A stretch of DNA of 64,000 nucleotides from Caballeronia ptereochthonis (GCF_001545075.1 NZ_FCOB02000007.1:62001-126000), one strand, 5' to 3'; shown: positions 39,574 to 48,826, counted from the stretch's first letter. Notes: generated from the letters alone by a model not told the origin. A program made the numbers and translations.

Positions 39574-40830
39574 ATGTTCAAGAAGCGTATTGCCGCAATC
39601 ACAGTGGGTCTCGTTGCCTGCCACGCGATGTCCGCGATCGCCGCCGCCAGCAAGCAGGTGGAAGTCATGCACTGGTGGACTTCCGGCGGTGAAGCCAAGG
39701 CCCTCACCGTTCTCAAGGACGGCCTGAAAACCAAGGGCTACGCATGGAAGGACAGCCCTATCGCGGGCGGCGGCGGCGAGGCTGCGCGCACGGTGCTGAA
39801 GGCGCGCGTCGCATCGGGCAACCCGCCGGATGCGATCCAGATGCTCGGCTTCACGATCCCCGAGTATGCGCAGGAAGACTATCTGCAAAGCCTCGATGCC
39901 GTCGCATCGAAGGAAGGCTGGGACAAGCTCGTGCCCGCGCCGATCCAGAAGTTCTCAAAAGTCGACGGACACTGGGTTGCCGCGCCCGTCGACGTGCATC
40001 GCACCAACTGGATCTGGGCGAACAAGAAGATCTTCGACGAGCTGAAGCTCACGCCGCCAAGGACTTTCGATGAACTCGTCGCCGATGCCGACAAGATCCG
40101 CAAGGCCGGCTATATTCCGCTCGCACACGGCGGCCAGGCATGGCAGGAAGCGACCATCTTCGATAGCGCCGTGATGTCCGCGGGCGGCCCGAAGTTCTAC
40201 CAGCAGGCGCTCGTCAAGCTCGACCCGGGCGCGCTCGGCTCGAAGACGATGGAAAAGGCCTTCGACCAGATGCGCGCGCTGCGCGGCATGGTCGATCCCA
40301 ACTTCCCTGGCCGTGACTGGAACCTCGCCACGTCGATGGTGATCAGCGGCAAGGCTGCGATGCAGATCATGGGCGACTGGGCGAAGGGCGAGTTCGCATC
40401 GGCAGGCAAGCAGCCGAATACCGACTATCTGTGCTTCCAGTATCCGGGCACGGAAGGCGCGTTCATCTTCAACACGGATCAGTTCGCCACCTTCAAGAAG
40501 GGTGACGCCAGCCTGCCGGGTGAATACGCGTTCGCATCGACCATCATGGACCGTGGCGTGCAGGCCAAATTCAACCAGATCAAAGGCTCGATCCCCGCGC
40601 GGCTCGACGTGCCGCAGGACGGCTTCGACGAATGCGGCAAGAAGTCGATGAACGACATGCGCGCCGCGCTCAAGACCGATTCGATGGTCGGCAGCTTCGC
40701 GCACGGACACGCGATGCCGGATGGTCCGAAGAACGCGGTCTATGACGTCGTCACGCACTTCTTCAATTCGAACCAGTCGTCGGCGGACGCCGTGAAGGCG
40801 CTCGTCGCGGCCGTGAAGAACGCGCAGTAA
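39574..40830 (+). CDS. carbohydrate ABC transporter substrate-binding protein
   Basis: 418-residue family 1 extracellular solute-binding protein. The Sec signal peptide is MFKKRIAAITVGLVACHAMS with cleavage near AIAA. The mature protein begins with KQVEVMHWWTSGGEAKAL, the typical sugar-binding N-lobe of the glucose/mannose-type (GtsA/GlcE-like) proteobacterial proteins; ALGSKTMEKAFDQMRALRGM is in the hinge region. ATG 39574 follows GGAGACAGAG; an ATG four codons upstream lacks a site. It delivers the substrate to the permeases encoded next. Confidence 0.92.
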   Translation: MFKKRIAAITVGLVACHAMSAIAAASKQVEVMHWWTSGGEAKALTVLKDGLKTKGYAWKDSPIAGGGGEAARTVLKARVASGNPPDAIQMLGFTIPEYAQEDYLQSLDAVASKEGWDKLVPAPIQKFSKVDGHWVAAPVDVHRTNWIWANKKIFDELKLTPPRTFDELVADADKIRKAGYIPLAHGGQAWQEATIFDSAVMSAGGPKFYQQALVKLDPGALGSKTMEKAFDQMRALRGMVDPNFPGRDWNLATSMVISGKAAMQIMGDWAKGEFASAGKQPNTDYLCFQYPGTEGAFIFNTDQFATFKKGDASLPGEYAFASTIMDRGVQAKFNQIKGSIPARLDVPQDGFDECGKKSMNDMRAALKTDSMVGSFAHGHAMPDGPKNAVYDVVTHFFNSNQSSADAVKALVAAVKNAQ

Positions 40831-40908
40831 GCCAACTGGCCCTCGTGCGGAGCGGCACAAGAACGCCGCTCTCCGCGAGGTCCGTCATCTCCGACGGTAG
40901 GTGTTGCC

Positions 40909-41883
40909 ATGCTCTTGCACAATCGCGCCCAAGCGGCGCCCACGCTCGAAGATCTGAAGAACGGCTCGGGCCAGCGTCCGGCGAACAAGCGATCGACGCT
41001 GCGCAATCGCTTCGAAGCCATCCTGCCGAAGCTCGTCCTCAGCCCGACGTTGATCATCACGCTGATCTTCGTGTACGGATTCATCGTGTGGACCACGCTG
41101 CTTTCGTTCACGCGTTCACGCGCTTTCGCCAACTTCCACTGGGCCGGCCTCCTTCAATATGGCCGCGTGTGGGAACATCCGCGCTGGCATGTGGCGATCG
41201 GCAATCTCGGCATTTATGCGTCGCTTTACGTCGTGCTCTGCATGGCGATCGGCCTCGGCCTCGCGATCCTGCTGGATCAGCGCATTCGCGCCGAAGGCGG
41301 ATTGCGCGCGCTCTTTCTCTATCCGATGGCGCTCTCGTTCATCGTCACCGGTACGGCGTGGAAATGGATCCTCAATCCCGGTCTCGGCCTGACCAAGCTG
41401 TTCCATGACTGGGGATGGACGAGCTTCCAGTTCGACTGGATCATCAACGACGACATGGCCATCTACACCGTCGTCATCGCCGCCGTGTGGCAGGCCTCGG
41501 GCTTCGTGATGGCGATGTTTCTCGCCGGTCTGCGCGGCATCGATCAGGAACAGGTCAAGGCTGCTTCCATCGACGGCGCGCGCATGCCGGCGATCTATCG
41601 CCGCATCATCATTCCGCAGCTGCGGCCCGTGTTCGTCTCCGCGTTCGTGATTCTCGTGCATCTGGCCGTCAAGAGCTATGAGCTCGTCATCGCGTTGACG
41701 GGCGCGGGTCCCGGCTACTCGACCGAGCTGCCGTCGACCTTCATGTACTCGTTCACGTTCACCCGCAACGAGCTCGGCATGGGCGCGGCGAGCGCGGTGA
41801 TGATGCTGTGCACCGTGGCGGCCATCATGGTGCCCTATCTCTATTCCGAAATGCGACCGCGCCGCAAGAGCGCCGGCCACTGA
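40909..41883 (+). CDS. carbohydrate ABC transporter permease (MalF type)
   Basis: 324 residues with six predicted helices, starting KLVLSPTLIITLIFVYGFIV. The EAA coupling loop is EQVKAASIDGARMPAIYRRI, ending with IIIPQLRP. The N-terminal cytoplasmic stretch of ~40 residues is normal for this branch. It lies 78 nt after the binding protein and pairs with the next permease. Confidence 0.92.
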   Translation: MLLHNRAQAAPTLEDLKNGSGQRPANKRSTLRNRFEAILPKLVLSPTLIITLIFVYGFIVWTTLLSFTRSRAFANFHWAGLLQYGRVWEHPRWHVAIGNLGIYASLYVVLCMAIGLGLAILLDQRIRAEGGLRALFLYPMALSFIVTGTAWKWILNPGLGLTKLFHDWGWTSFQFDWIINDDMAIYTVVIAAVWQASGFVMAMFLAGLRGIDQEQVKAASIDGARMPAIYRRIIIPQLRPVFVSAFVILVHLAVKSYELVIALTGAGPGYSTELPSTFMYSFTFTRNELGMGAASAVMMLCTVAAIMVPYLYSEMRPRRKSAGH

Positions 41884-41912
41884 TTCCCCCTATAGCCTCT
41901 CAGGAGACAACG

Positions 41913-42806
41913 ATGGCTACCAAGACATGGGACTCGCCACAGATGGTGGTGGGCAAGCACAACTACGTCTCGCGAATCGTCATCTATTCGCTGCTGGCGA
42001 TCGCAGCCGTGGTCTATCTCGTGCCGCTGCTCGTGATGTTGCTGACTTCGTTCAAGCCGCTTCCCGAAGTGTATTCGGGCAACATCCTCGCGCTGCCGCA
42101 TCAGTGGACGATTGCCGCGTGGGAGAAAGCATGGGGCACGGCCTGCGTGGGACTCGACTGCTCGGGCGTCAAGGGCTTCTTCTGGAATTCATTCCGGATG
42201 GTCTTCGCGGCGGTGGCGGTTTCCACGCTGCTCGGCGCACTGAACGGCTACGTGCTGACCAAGTGGCGCTTCAAGGGCGATAACCTGCTCTTCGGCCTGA
42301 TCCTGTTCGGATGCTTCATCCCGTTCCAGATCGTGCTGATTCCAATGGCGTCGTTTCTCGGCAAGATCGGCCTCGCGCAATCGATCACCGGTCTCGTGTT
42401 CGTGCATGTGGTCTACGGCCTGTGCTTCACGACGCTCTACTTCCGCAACTATTACATCGCGTTTCCGGATGAGCTGGTGAAAGCCGCGATGATCGACGGT
42501 GCGCGCTTCTTTCGCATCTTCTTCCGCATCCTGCTTCCCAACTCGGTGCCGATCATCACGGTGACCGTGATCTGGCAGTTCACGAATATCTGGAACGACT
42601 TCCTGTTCGGCGCTTCGTTCACGACGGGCAGCTCCGCGCCGATCACCGTCGCGCTGAACAACATCGTGAATACGTCGACGGGCGTCAAGGAATACAACGT
42701 CCACATGGCGACGGCCATGATCGCCGCCCTGCCGACGCTGTTCGTCTATATCGTGGGTGGTCGTTATTTCGTTCGCGGTCTGATGGCCGGCTCGGTCAAG
42801 GGGTAA
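41913..42806 (+). CDS. carbohydrate ABC transporter permease (MalG type)
   Basis: 297-residue second permease: SLLAIAAVVYLVPLLVMLLT as TM1 and the EAA loop DELVKAAMIDGARFFRIFFR followed by ILLPNSVPIIT. The C-terminus (GRYFVRGLMAGSVKG) is the family's signature ending. The ATG at 41913 follows AGGAGAC and excludes an unrelated leader in the longer open frame. Forms the heterodimeric channel with the preceding gene product. Confidence 0.93.
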   Translation: MATKTWDSPQMVVGKHNYVSRIVIYSLLAIAAVVYLVPLLVMLLTSFKPLPEVYSGNILALPHQWTIAAWEKAWGTACVGLDCSGVKGFFWNSFRMVFAAVAVSTLLGALNGYVLTKWRFKGDNLLFGLILFGCFIPFQIVLIPMASFLGKIGLAQSITGLVFVHVVYGLCFTTLYFRNYYIAFPDELVKAAMIDGARFFRIFFRILLPNSVPIITVTVIWQFTNIWNDFLFGASFTTGSSAPITVALNNIVNTSTGVKEYNVHMATAMIAALPTLFVYIVGGRYFVRGLMAGSVKG

Positions 42807-42809
42807 ATC

Positions 42810-43916
42810 ATGTCTTCTCTGCACGTATCCAAGGTTCGCAAGGCCTACGGCTCCACTGAAATCCTCAAGGAGATCGACATCGATGTCGACGACGGCGATT
42901 TCCTCGTCCTCGTCGGACCCTCGGGTTGCGGAAAGTCGACGCTGCTTTCGCTGATCGCGGGACTCGACACGCTCTCGGGCGGTGAAATCCGCATCGGCAA
43001 CGACAAGGTCAACGACCTGCATCCGAGCGAGCGCGACATCGCGATGGTGTTCCAGAGCTACGCGCTGTATCCGAACATGACCGTCGGGCAGAACATCAGC
43101 TTCGGTCTGGAAATGCGCAAGATCTCGAAGGGCGAGCGCGAAAAGGCCGTGCAGGATGCCGCGCGCCTGCTGCAGATCGAACATCTGCTCGACCGCCGTC
43201 CGGGCCAGCTTTCGGGCGGTCAGCGTCAGCGCGTCGCGATGGGCCGCGCGCTCGTGCGTCATCCGAAGATCTTTCTGTTCGACGAGCCGCTGTCGAATCT
43301 GGATGCGAAACTGCGCGTCGATATGCGCACCGAGATCAAGAAACTGCATCAGCGCCTCGGCGCGACCATCGTCTATGTCACGCACGACCAGATCGAAGCG
43401 ATGACGCTCGCAACGCGCATCGCCGTGATGAAAGGCGGCGTGCTGCAACAGCTCGGCACGCCCGCCGAGGTCTACAACACGCCGGCGAATACCTTCGTCG
43501 CGACCTTCATGGGCTCGCCGTCGATGAACCTGATTCCCGCGCGCATCGAGCGTGCGAACGGCTCGCTTCAGATTCACGTTGGCGAAGGCCATGGCGCAAT
43601 CGCGCTCGATCTGCCGCCGCAAAGTGCGGCCGTCGATCGCTACATCGGCAAGAAGGTGATCGCTGGTCTGCGCCCCGAGGCGATCGGCGTCGAGAACGAG
43701 CGCGCCGCCGCGGCGCTGCGCACGGTGCCCGTGACGATCAACGTGCTCGAGCCGACAGGCCCCGACACGCTCGCCGTGCTCGATTTCGGCGGCATGGAAG
43801 TATCCGCGCGACTGGGCGCCGACATGCCGCATGCGTCGGGCGAGCGATGCGAGTTGCGCGTCGATCTGTCGAAGCTCGTGCTGTTCGATGCCGATACGGA
43901 ACTCCGGATTTACTGA
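42810..43916 (+). CDS. carbohydrate ABC transporter ATPase (UgpC/MsmK/MalK type)
   Basis: 368 residues: Walker [10 protein letters not shown] (~37-45), Q-loop [16 protein letters not shown], signature [17 protein letters not shown], Walker [17 protein letters not shown]-loop [13 protein letters not shown]-terminal TOBE/regulatory domain (~240-368) is present, with GLRPEAIGV. It begins 3 nt after the MalG-type permease, so the importer genes are complete: binding protein, two permeases, ATPase. Confidence 0.95.
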   Translation: MSSLHVSKVRKAYGSTEILKEIDIDVDDGDFLVLVGPSGCGKSTLLSLIAGLDTLSGGEIRIGNDKVNDLHPSERDIAMVFQSYALYPNMTVGQNISFGLEMRKISKGEREKAVQDAARLLQIEHLLDRRPGQLSGGQRQRVAMGRALVRHPKIFLFDEPLSNLDAKLRVDMRTEIKKLHQRLGATIVYVTHDQIEAMTLATRIAVMKGGVLQQLGTPAEVYNTPANTFVATFMGSPSMNLIPARIERANGSLQIHVGEGHGAIALDLPPQSAAVDRYIGKKVIAGLRPEAIGVENERAAAALRTVPVTINVLEPTGPDTLAVLDFGGMEVSARLGADMPHASGERCELRVDLSKLVLFDADTELRIY

Positions 43917-43947
43917 AGCGCGCAGCGCATTGAACGATGGTGCAGCC

Positions 43948-44727
43948 ATGAACAAGTCAGAGGGTAAGTTTTCAAGCGCGCTGGTGACGGGCGCCCGGCG
44001 CGGTATCGGCAGATCGATCTGCGTGGCGCTGGCGCGGCGCGGCTTCGATATCGTGCTGACGGATGTCGTGCACGACGAAGACGCGGATACGACCTGTGCG
44101 CTGGTGCGCGACGAAGGCCAGGACGCACTGTTCATACGGAGCGATCTGAGCGATGTCGAGTCGCACGGGCGTGTCGTCGATGAAGCCGTGCGCTTCAAAG
44201 GCAGTATCGAATGTCTCGTGAACAACGCGGGCATCGGCTCGCCCAGCCGGGGCGATCTGCTGGACGTGTCGCCGCAGGCGTTCGATGCCGTGCTGGGTGT
44301 CAACCTGCGCGGCACGTTCTTCATGACGCAGGCCGTCGCGCGCCATATGGCCTCGGCGACGTCGGGCGTTGCGCGCTCGATCGTCACGGTGTCGTCCGTA
44401 TCGGCGGAAATGGCCTCGCCCGAGCGCGCCGAATACTGCCTGTCTAAATCCGCACTGCCGATGATGACGCGGCTCTTCGCGCTGCGGCTCGCGAGCGCCA
44501 ACGTCGGCGTATTCGAAGTGCGGCCCGGCATCATCCGCACGCCGATGACGGCCGGCGTCGCGCAGAAGTACGAAGCGCGTTTCCGCGAAGGCCTCGTGCC
44601 CGCGGGACGCTGGGGCGAAAGCGACGAAGTTGGCCAGGCCGTCGCGACACTCGCCGACGGCTCGCTGCCCTTCGCGACGGGCAGCGTCGTGAACGTGGAT
44701 GGCGGCCTGTCCATCCCTGCCTTCTGA
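43948..44727 (+). CDS. SDR oxidoreductase, FabG-like 3-ketoacyl reductase family
   Basis: 259-residue short-chain dehydrogenase with coenzyme loop TGARRGIGRSICVALARRG, NNAG near residue 91, catalytic Ser in TVSSVSAEMAS and Tyr-x3-Lys in EYCLSKSAL. It ends PFATGSVVNVDGGLSIPAF. Annotations as 3-ketoacyl-ACP reductase are common for this type but the context is sugar or polyol catabolism. ATG 43948 gives a normal N-terminus 31 nt after the ATPase gene. Confidence 0.87.
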   Translation: MNKSEGKFSSALVTGARRGIGRSICVALARRGFDIVLTDVVHDEDADTTCALVRDEGQDALFIRSDLSDVESHGRVVDEAVRFKGSIECLVNNAGIGSPSRGDLLDVSPQAFDAVLGVNLRGTFFMTQAVARHMASATSGVARSIVTVSSVSAEMASPERAEYCLSKSALPMMTRLFALRLASANVGVFEVRPGIIRTPMTAGVAQKYEARFREGLVPAGRWGESDEVGQAVATLADGSLPFATGSVVNVDGGLSIPAF

Positions 44728-44737
44728 ACCGACTGAC

Positions 44738-46462
44738 ATGAATACGACGACATACGACTATGTGATCGTGGGTGGCGGCTCGGCGGGGTGCGTGCTCGCC
44801 AACCGCCTGAGCGCCGATCCTTCGATCAGGGTGCTTCTGCTCGAAGCAGGCGGCTCCGATCGGCATCCGTTCTTTTCGATGCCGGCGGGCTTCGCGAAGA
44901 TGACGCGCGGCATCGGTTCGTGGGGCTGGTTCACCGTGCCGCAAAAGCATCTCAACAATCGCGTGCTGCGCTTCACGCAAGCGAAGGTGATCGGCGGCGG
45001 CTCGTCCATCAACGCGCAGATCTACACACGTGGTGTCCCGGCAGACTACGACGACTGGGAACAGAAAGCCGGCGCCACGGGCTGGTCTTATCGCGATGTG
45101 CTGCCGTACTTCAGGAAGTCGGAGAACAACCAGCGCTTCGCCAATGAGTATCACAGCTATGGCGGGCCGCTCGGCGTGTCGAACCCGATCAGTCCCTTGC
45201 CGATCTGCGAGGCATTTTTTCAGGCAGGACAGGAGCTGGGTATTCCGTTCAATCCCGACTTCAATGGCGCAAGCCAGGAAGGTCTGGGCTATTACCAGCT
45301 CACGCAGCTGAATGCGCGCCGCTCGTCCGCCGCTGCCGGCTTTATTCGCCCGGTCCTCGGGCGGCCCAACCTGACCGTGTGGATGCAGGCGCGCACGCTT
45401 CGCGTGATCGTCGAAGGCGGCCGCGCAACGGGCGTCGAATACGTGTCCGGCGACAGCCGCGACCCGAAGATCGTGCGTGCGGCGCGGGAAGTGATCGTAG
45501 CGTCGGGGGCGATCGGCTCACCGAAGCTGTTGATGCAGTCGGGCATCGGTCCCGCCGACCACCTCGAGTCCGTCGGCATCGAGCCGGTGCATCATCTTCG
45601 AGGCATCGGCTCGAATCTGCAGGACCATCTCGATCTGTTCGTCATCGCGGAATGCACGGGCGATCACACCTACGACAAGTACAACAAGCTGCACAACGCC
45701 GCGTGGGCCGGGCTGCAATATCTGTTGCTGAAGAAAGGGCCGGTCGCGTCGAGCCTCTTCGAAACGGGCGGCTTCTGGTATGCGGACGGCGACAGGCGCG
45801 ACCGTTCGCCCGATATCCAGTTTCATCTCGGCCTCGGCTCCGGTATCGAGGCAGGCATGGCGAAGCTGAAGAACGCGGGTGTCACGCTGAACACAGCGTA
45901 CCTTCGCCCGCGCTCGCGCGGCACGGTTCGGCTTTCGAGCAGGGACCCAGCCGCCCCGCCGTTGCTCGACCCCAACTACTGGGCCGATCCGCACGATCGC
46001 GACATGGCGATCAAAGGCTTGCGGCTCGCGCGCGACATCATGCGCGCGCCCGCGTTGAAGCGCTACGTGCAAAGCGAGATCCTGCCGGGCCCGGGCGCGA
46101 ACACCGAGCAGGCGTTGTTCGACTACGCCTGCGCGAATGCGAAGACCGATCACCATCCCGTCGGGACGTGCCGCATGGGAGGGCCCGACGACCCGGACAG
46201 CGTCGTCACGCCGGACCTGCGTGTGATCGGGCTCGACGGCCTGCGCGTCGTCGACGCGTCCGTCATGCCTTATCTGCCCTCGTGCAACACCAATGCTCCG
46301 ACGATCATGGTCGCCGAAAAAGCCGCCGACATGATCGTTCAATCCCAGACATCGAGAGGAATCCGTGAAGATCAATCTGCCGACCAAGGAAGGTTCAATC
46401 CAGCCGTACGCGATGCAGCAGCGCAGCGACCGGCGGCCGCCCCCTACCGCGCCGACGTTTGA
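44738..46462 (+). CDS. GMC family FAD oxidoreductase (choline/alcohol dehydrogenase-like)
   Basis: 574-residue flavoprotein with the FAD motif VIVGGGSAGCVLANRL at residues ~9-24, the GMC signature 1 region VIGGGSSINAQIYTRG (~86), signature 2 GAIGSPKLLMQSGIGP and the catalytic His region DHHPVGTCRMGGPDDP. The protein normally ends near NTNAPTIMVAEKAADMIVQ. Here about 38 more residues of low-complexity character run on and overlap the next gene by 98 nt. It probably oxidises a primary or secondary alcohol and passes electrons to quinones or oxygen. Confidence 0.92.
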   Translation: MNTTTYDYVIVGGGSAGCVLANRLSADPSIRVLLLEAGGSDRHPFFSMPAGFAKMTRGIGSWGWFTVPQKHLNNRVLRFTQAKVIGGGSSINAQIYTRGVPADYDDWEQKAGATGWSYRDVLPYFRKSENNQRFANEYHSYGGPLGVSNPISPLPICEAFFQAGQELGIPFNPDFNGASQEGLGYYQLTQLNARRSSAAAGFIRPVLGRPNLTVWMQARTLRVIVEGGRATGVEYVSGDSRDPKIVRAAREVIVASGAIGSPKLLMQSGIGPADHLESVGIEPVHHLRGIGSNLQDHLDLFVIAECTGDHTYDKYNKLHNAAWAGLQYLLLKKGPVASSLFETGGFWYADGDRRDRSPDIQFHLGLGSGIEAGMAKLKNAGVTLNTAYLRPRSRGTVRLSSRDPAAPPLLDPNYWADPHDRDMAIKGLRLARDIMRAPALKRYVQSEILPGPGANTEQALFDYACANAKTDHHPVGTCRMGGPDDPDSVVTPDLRVIGLDGLRVVDASVMPYLPSCNTNAPTIMVAEKAADMIVQSQTSRGIREDQSADQGRFNPAVRDAAAQRPAAAPYRADV

Positions 46463-47543
46463 TCGCATCGCCTATGCGGCGGCGCATGTCGTCGTCGATC
46501 CTTCCCATGCCTATGAGCCCTGGAGCGATGCGCCGCGCGTCGACTGGGACGCCACACTCGAATTCCGCAGCTATCTGTACGGCCTCGGCTTCAAGGTGGC
46601 CGAGGCGATGGACACGGCGCAACGTGGCATGGGCATCGGCTGGACCACGGCAGCAGAGCTGATCCGCCGCAGTATCGCGCATGCGCGCGGCATCCCCGGC
46701 GCGGATCTCGCGTGCGGCGCGGGCACGGATCATCTCGATGGCGGCCGCACGCATACGCTTGCCGACATCATCGATGCGTACGCGGTGCAGTTCGAGGTGG
46801 TCGAATCGGCGGGTGGCCGGCCGATCATGATGGCGAGCCGCGCGCTCTGCGCCACGGCGCAGTCCGCCGACGACTATCAGCGCGTCTATGACGCCGTGAT
46901 CTCCGCCTCGCGCAACAAGGTCGTGCTGCACTGGCTCGGCGATGCATTCGACGCATCGCTCGCGGGTTACTGGGGCAGCCGCGATGTATCGACTGCGATG
47001 ACGACCGTCCTCGACATCATCGCGTGTCATCAAAACAAGATCGAAGGCATCAAGATTTCCCTTCTCAACGCGGACTACGAGCGCGAGCTCAGGTCGCGAC
47101 TTCCCGAAGGCGTCTTGATGTTCACGGGCGACGATTACAACTACGGCGAACTCATTGCCGGAGACGGCACGGGACATTCGCATGCGTTGCTCGGCATCTT
47201 CGACCCGATCGCGCCCGTCGCATCGGCCGCGCTCACGAAGCTCGCTGAAGGCGATCTCGACGGCTATCGCCATTTGATCGACCCGACTGTCGCCCTGTCG
47301 CGCGAATTGTTCGCGGCGCCGACGCAGTACTACAAGGCGGGCGTCGTGTTTCTCGCATGGCTCAACGGTCACCAACGCCACTTCTCGATGGCGGGAGGCA
47401 TGCAGTCGGCGCGATCAGCCGTGCATTACGCGGAGGTATTCAGGAAGGCCGACGTGGCGGGCGTTCTTGTCAGGCCCGAGTTGGCCCATCAGCGCATGAG
47501 TCAATTTCTCGCCTTGAATGCCGGTATCGACAACGGACTATGA
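46365..47543 (+). CDS. DUF993 family protein (dihydrodipicolinate-synthase-like aldolase fold)
   Basis: 392 residues, start GTG 46365 behind GAGAGGAATCC. The N-terminus MKINLPTKEGSIQPYAM and the RIAYAAAHVVVDP and VAEAMDTAQRGMGIGW blocks are typical of DUF993 (PF06187) proteins, a TIM-barrel group related to DHDPS/NAL aldolases. A candidate Schiff-base lysine is in KIEGIKISLLN, near residue 231. It overlaps the GMC gene by 98 nt in another frame. DUF993 has no settled function; a retro-aldol role late in the pathway is plausible. Confidence 0.85.
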   Translation: MKINLPTKEGSIQPYAMQQRSDRRPPPTAPTFDRIAYAAAHVVVDPSHAYEPWSDAPRVDWDATLEFRSYLYGLGFKVAEAMDTAQRGMGIGWTTAAELIRRSIAHARGIPGADLACGAGTDHLDGGRTHTLADIIDAYAVQFEVVESAGGRPIMMASRALCATAQSADDYQRVYDAVISASRNKVVLHWLGDAFDASLAGYWGSRDVSTAMTTVLDIIACHQNKIEGIKISLLNADYERELRSRLPEGVLMFTGDDYNYGELIAGDGTGHSHALLGIFDPIAPVASAALTKLAEGDLDGYRHLIDPTVALSRELFAAPTQYYKAGVVFLAWLNGHQRHFSMAGGMQSARSAVHYAEVFRKADVAGVLVRPELAHQRMSQFLALNAGIDNGL

Positions 47544-47679
47544 AAACAACCCGGACTTCGGATTGGAGACCTGCGAAACGTCATCGGCGCGAGTGTCGCA
47601 GGCAGTGCGATGGAGTGGCGACATTCTTCGCGCCGGAAACGCACGGCATCAGCCTTCGCAGCCAGGACTGACGTCCGTT

Positions 47680-47722
47680 CAGGAGCGACACGCGCATGGC
47701 GTCATGAGCGCTGTCGCTCCTG
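47680..47722. terminator. long interrupted hairpin between convergent operons
   Basis: CAGGAGCGACA (47680-47690) pairs perfectly with TGTCGCTCCTG (47712-47722). Inside it, GCGCATG pairs with CATG-A-GCGC around a GCGT loop, so the whole 43 bases can fold into one stem with two single-base bulges. It lies 137 nt after the DUF993 stop and 30 nt past the end of the opposing gene. No U-tract is present; it may stabilise the 3' ends or act bidirectionally. Confidence 0.6.
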
Positions 47723-47752
47723 ATCCGGTTCACGCTCACCGAAGTCAAGAAG

Positions 47753-48769
47753 TCAGGGCAAGGGCGGCGACTGCATCGTCACGTGTCGGCCCGTTTTCGC
47801 CGCCTCTTCGAGCGCGAGTGCCGTGGCAAGGGACTGGTATCCGTCACGACCGCTGGCCGCGGGCGCTTCGCCCAGCATGATTGCCCGATGGAACTGGGCG
47901 ACGCCGGTGGCGTACAAGTCCGCGTGAGAAATTTCGATGATCTCCTCGCCCCGCGCCGAGCGCAGCATGATCTCGCCGACCGGGCGCTGCGTCATCACGT
48001 CGCGTGCGAACAATGACCCTTCGGAGCCATGCACCTCGAGTCCCGTATGCGCGAACGGTACGGTGAATGCATCGTGGATCTGGGCGAGCATGCCATTGTC
48101 GAAGCGGATGATACCCATCACGCCATCCGCGAGGCCCATCTTGCCCAGGCTTCCCGACGAGGTCATTGCAGTCACTTCGACGGGCTCCGCGTCGAGCAGG
48201 AACCGCAACGTATCGGCGTCATGCACCGAAATGTCGAGCACGACGCCACCGCCGGCGTCTGGCCGCTCGATGCGCCAGCCACGCAGATGAGGCGGCAACG
48301 ATACGGCATGAAAAACACGGGCGAACAGCGGTGTGCCGATAGCGCCGCCGCGAATCAGCTCGCGCAAGCGCCTGTGAGTCGCGGCGCAACGAAGATGATG
48401 GTTGGTGGCCAGGATCACCTGTTTTTCCGCGCACCTGTCGATCATTTCACGGGCATCGGCGGTAGACATCGCGAGCGGCTTTTCACACAGGACGTGCTTG
48501 CCCGCTGACGCGGCTTCGAGTACTTGCTGCAGGTGCTTTTCATTGGTGCTGCTGATGTAGACCGCATCGATCTCCGGGTCCGACAACACCTGTTTCAGGT
48601 CCGCGCTTGCAGTCGGAATGGCGTGCTTCTCCGCGAATCGCTGCGCGCGAGCGAGGTCACCACTGACGACTGCCTCGATGGCGCCGTCAGGCTGGGCGCG
48701 AATCGCGTTGATCATCCATTCCTCGGCAATCGTGCTCGCGCCGATCAAAGCCCACCGAATAGTTGCCAT
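47753..48769 (-). CDS. Gfo/Idh/MocA family oxidoreductase (copy B)
   Basis: 338 residues, very similar throughout to copy A at 34534-35553. Both begin IRWALIGASTIA-(D/E)-EWM and share VYISSTNEKHL, KHVLCEKPLA, NHHLRCAATHR, and a long identical block around PPHLRGWRIERPDAGGG. The catalytic-type region is LDISVHDADTLRFLL. It is the second gene of a minus-strand pair with the DUF1479 gene (57-nt gap) and converges on the LacI-controlled operon. The paralogues probably act on related substrates or stereoisomers. Confidence 0.92.
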   Translation of the reverse strand: MATIRWALIGASTIAEEWMINAIRAQPDGAIEAVVSGDLARAQRFAEKHAIPTASADLKQVLSDPEIDAVYISSTNEKHLQQVLEAASAGKHVLCEKPLAMSTADAREMIDRCAEKQVILATNHHLRCAATHRRLRELIRGGAIGTPLFARVFHAVSLPPHLRGWRIERPDAGGGVVLDISVHDADTLRFLLDAEPVEVTAMTSSGSLGKMGLADGVMGIIRFDNGMLAQIHDAFTVPFAHTGLEVHGSEGSLFARDVMTQRPVGEIMLRSARGEEIIEISHADLYATGVAQFHRAIMLGEAPAASGRDGYQSLATALALEEAAKTGRHVTMQSPPLP

Positions 48770-48826
48770 GCCTCTTCTCCCTTCAGTTTCGATTGATCAC
48801 GACGTAGCAGCTCTCTGGTGGTCGGA

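Noticed and set aside
42189-44753. 854-codon open frame antisense to permease, ATPase and SDR genes
   Set aside because: Crosses three certain genes and their boundaries without any domain of its own.
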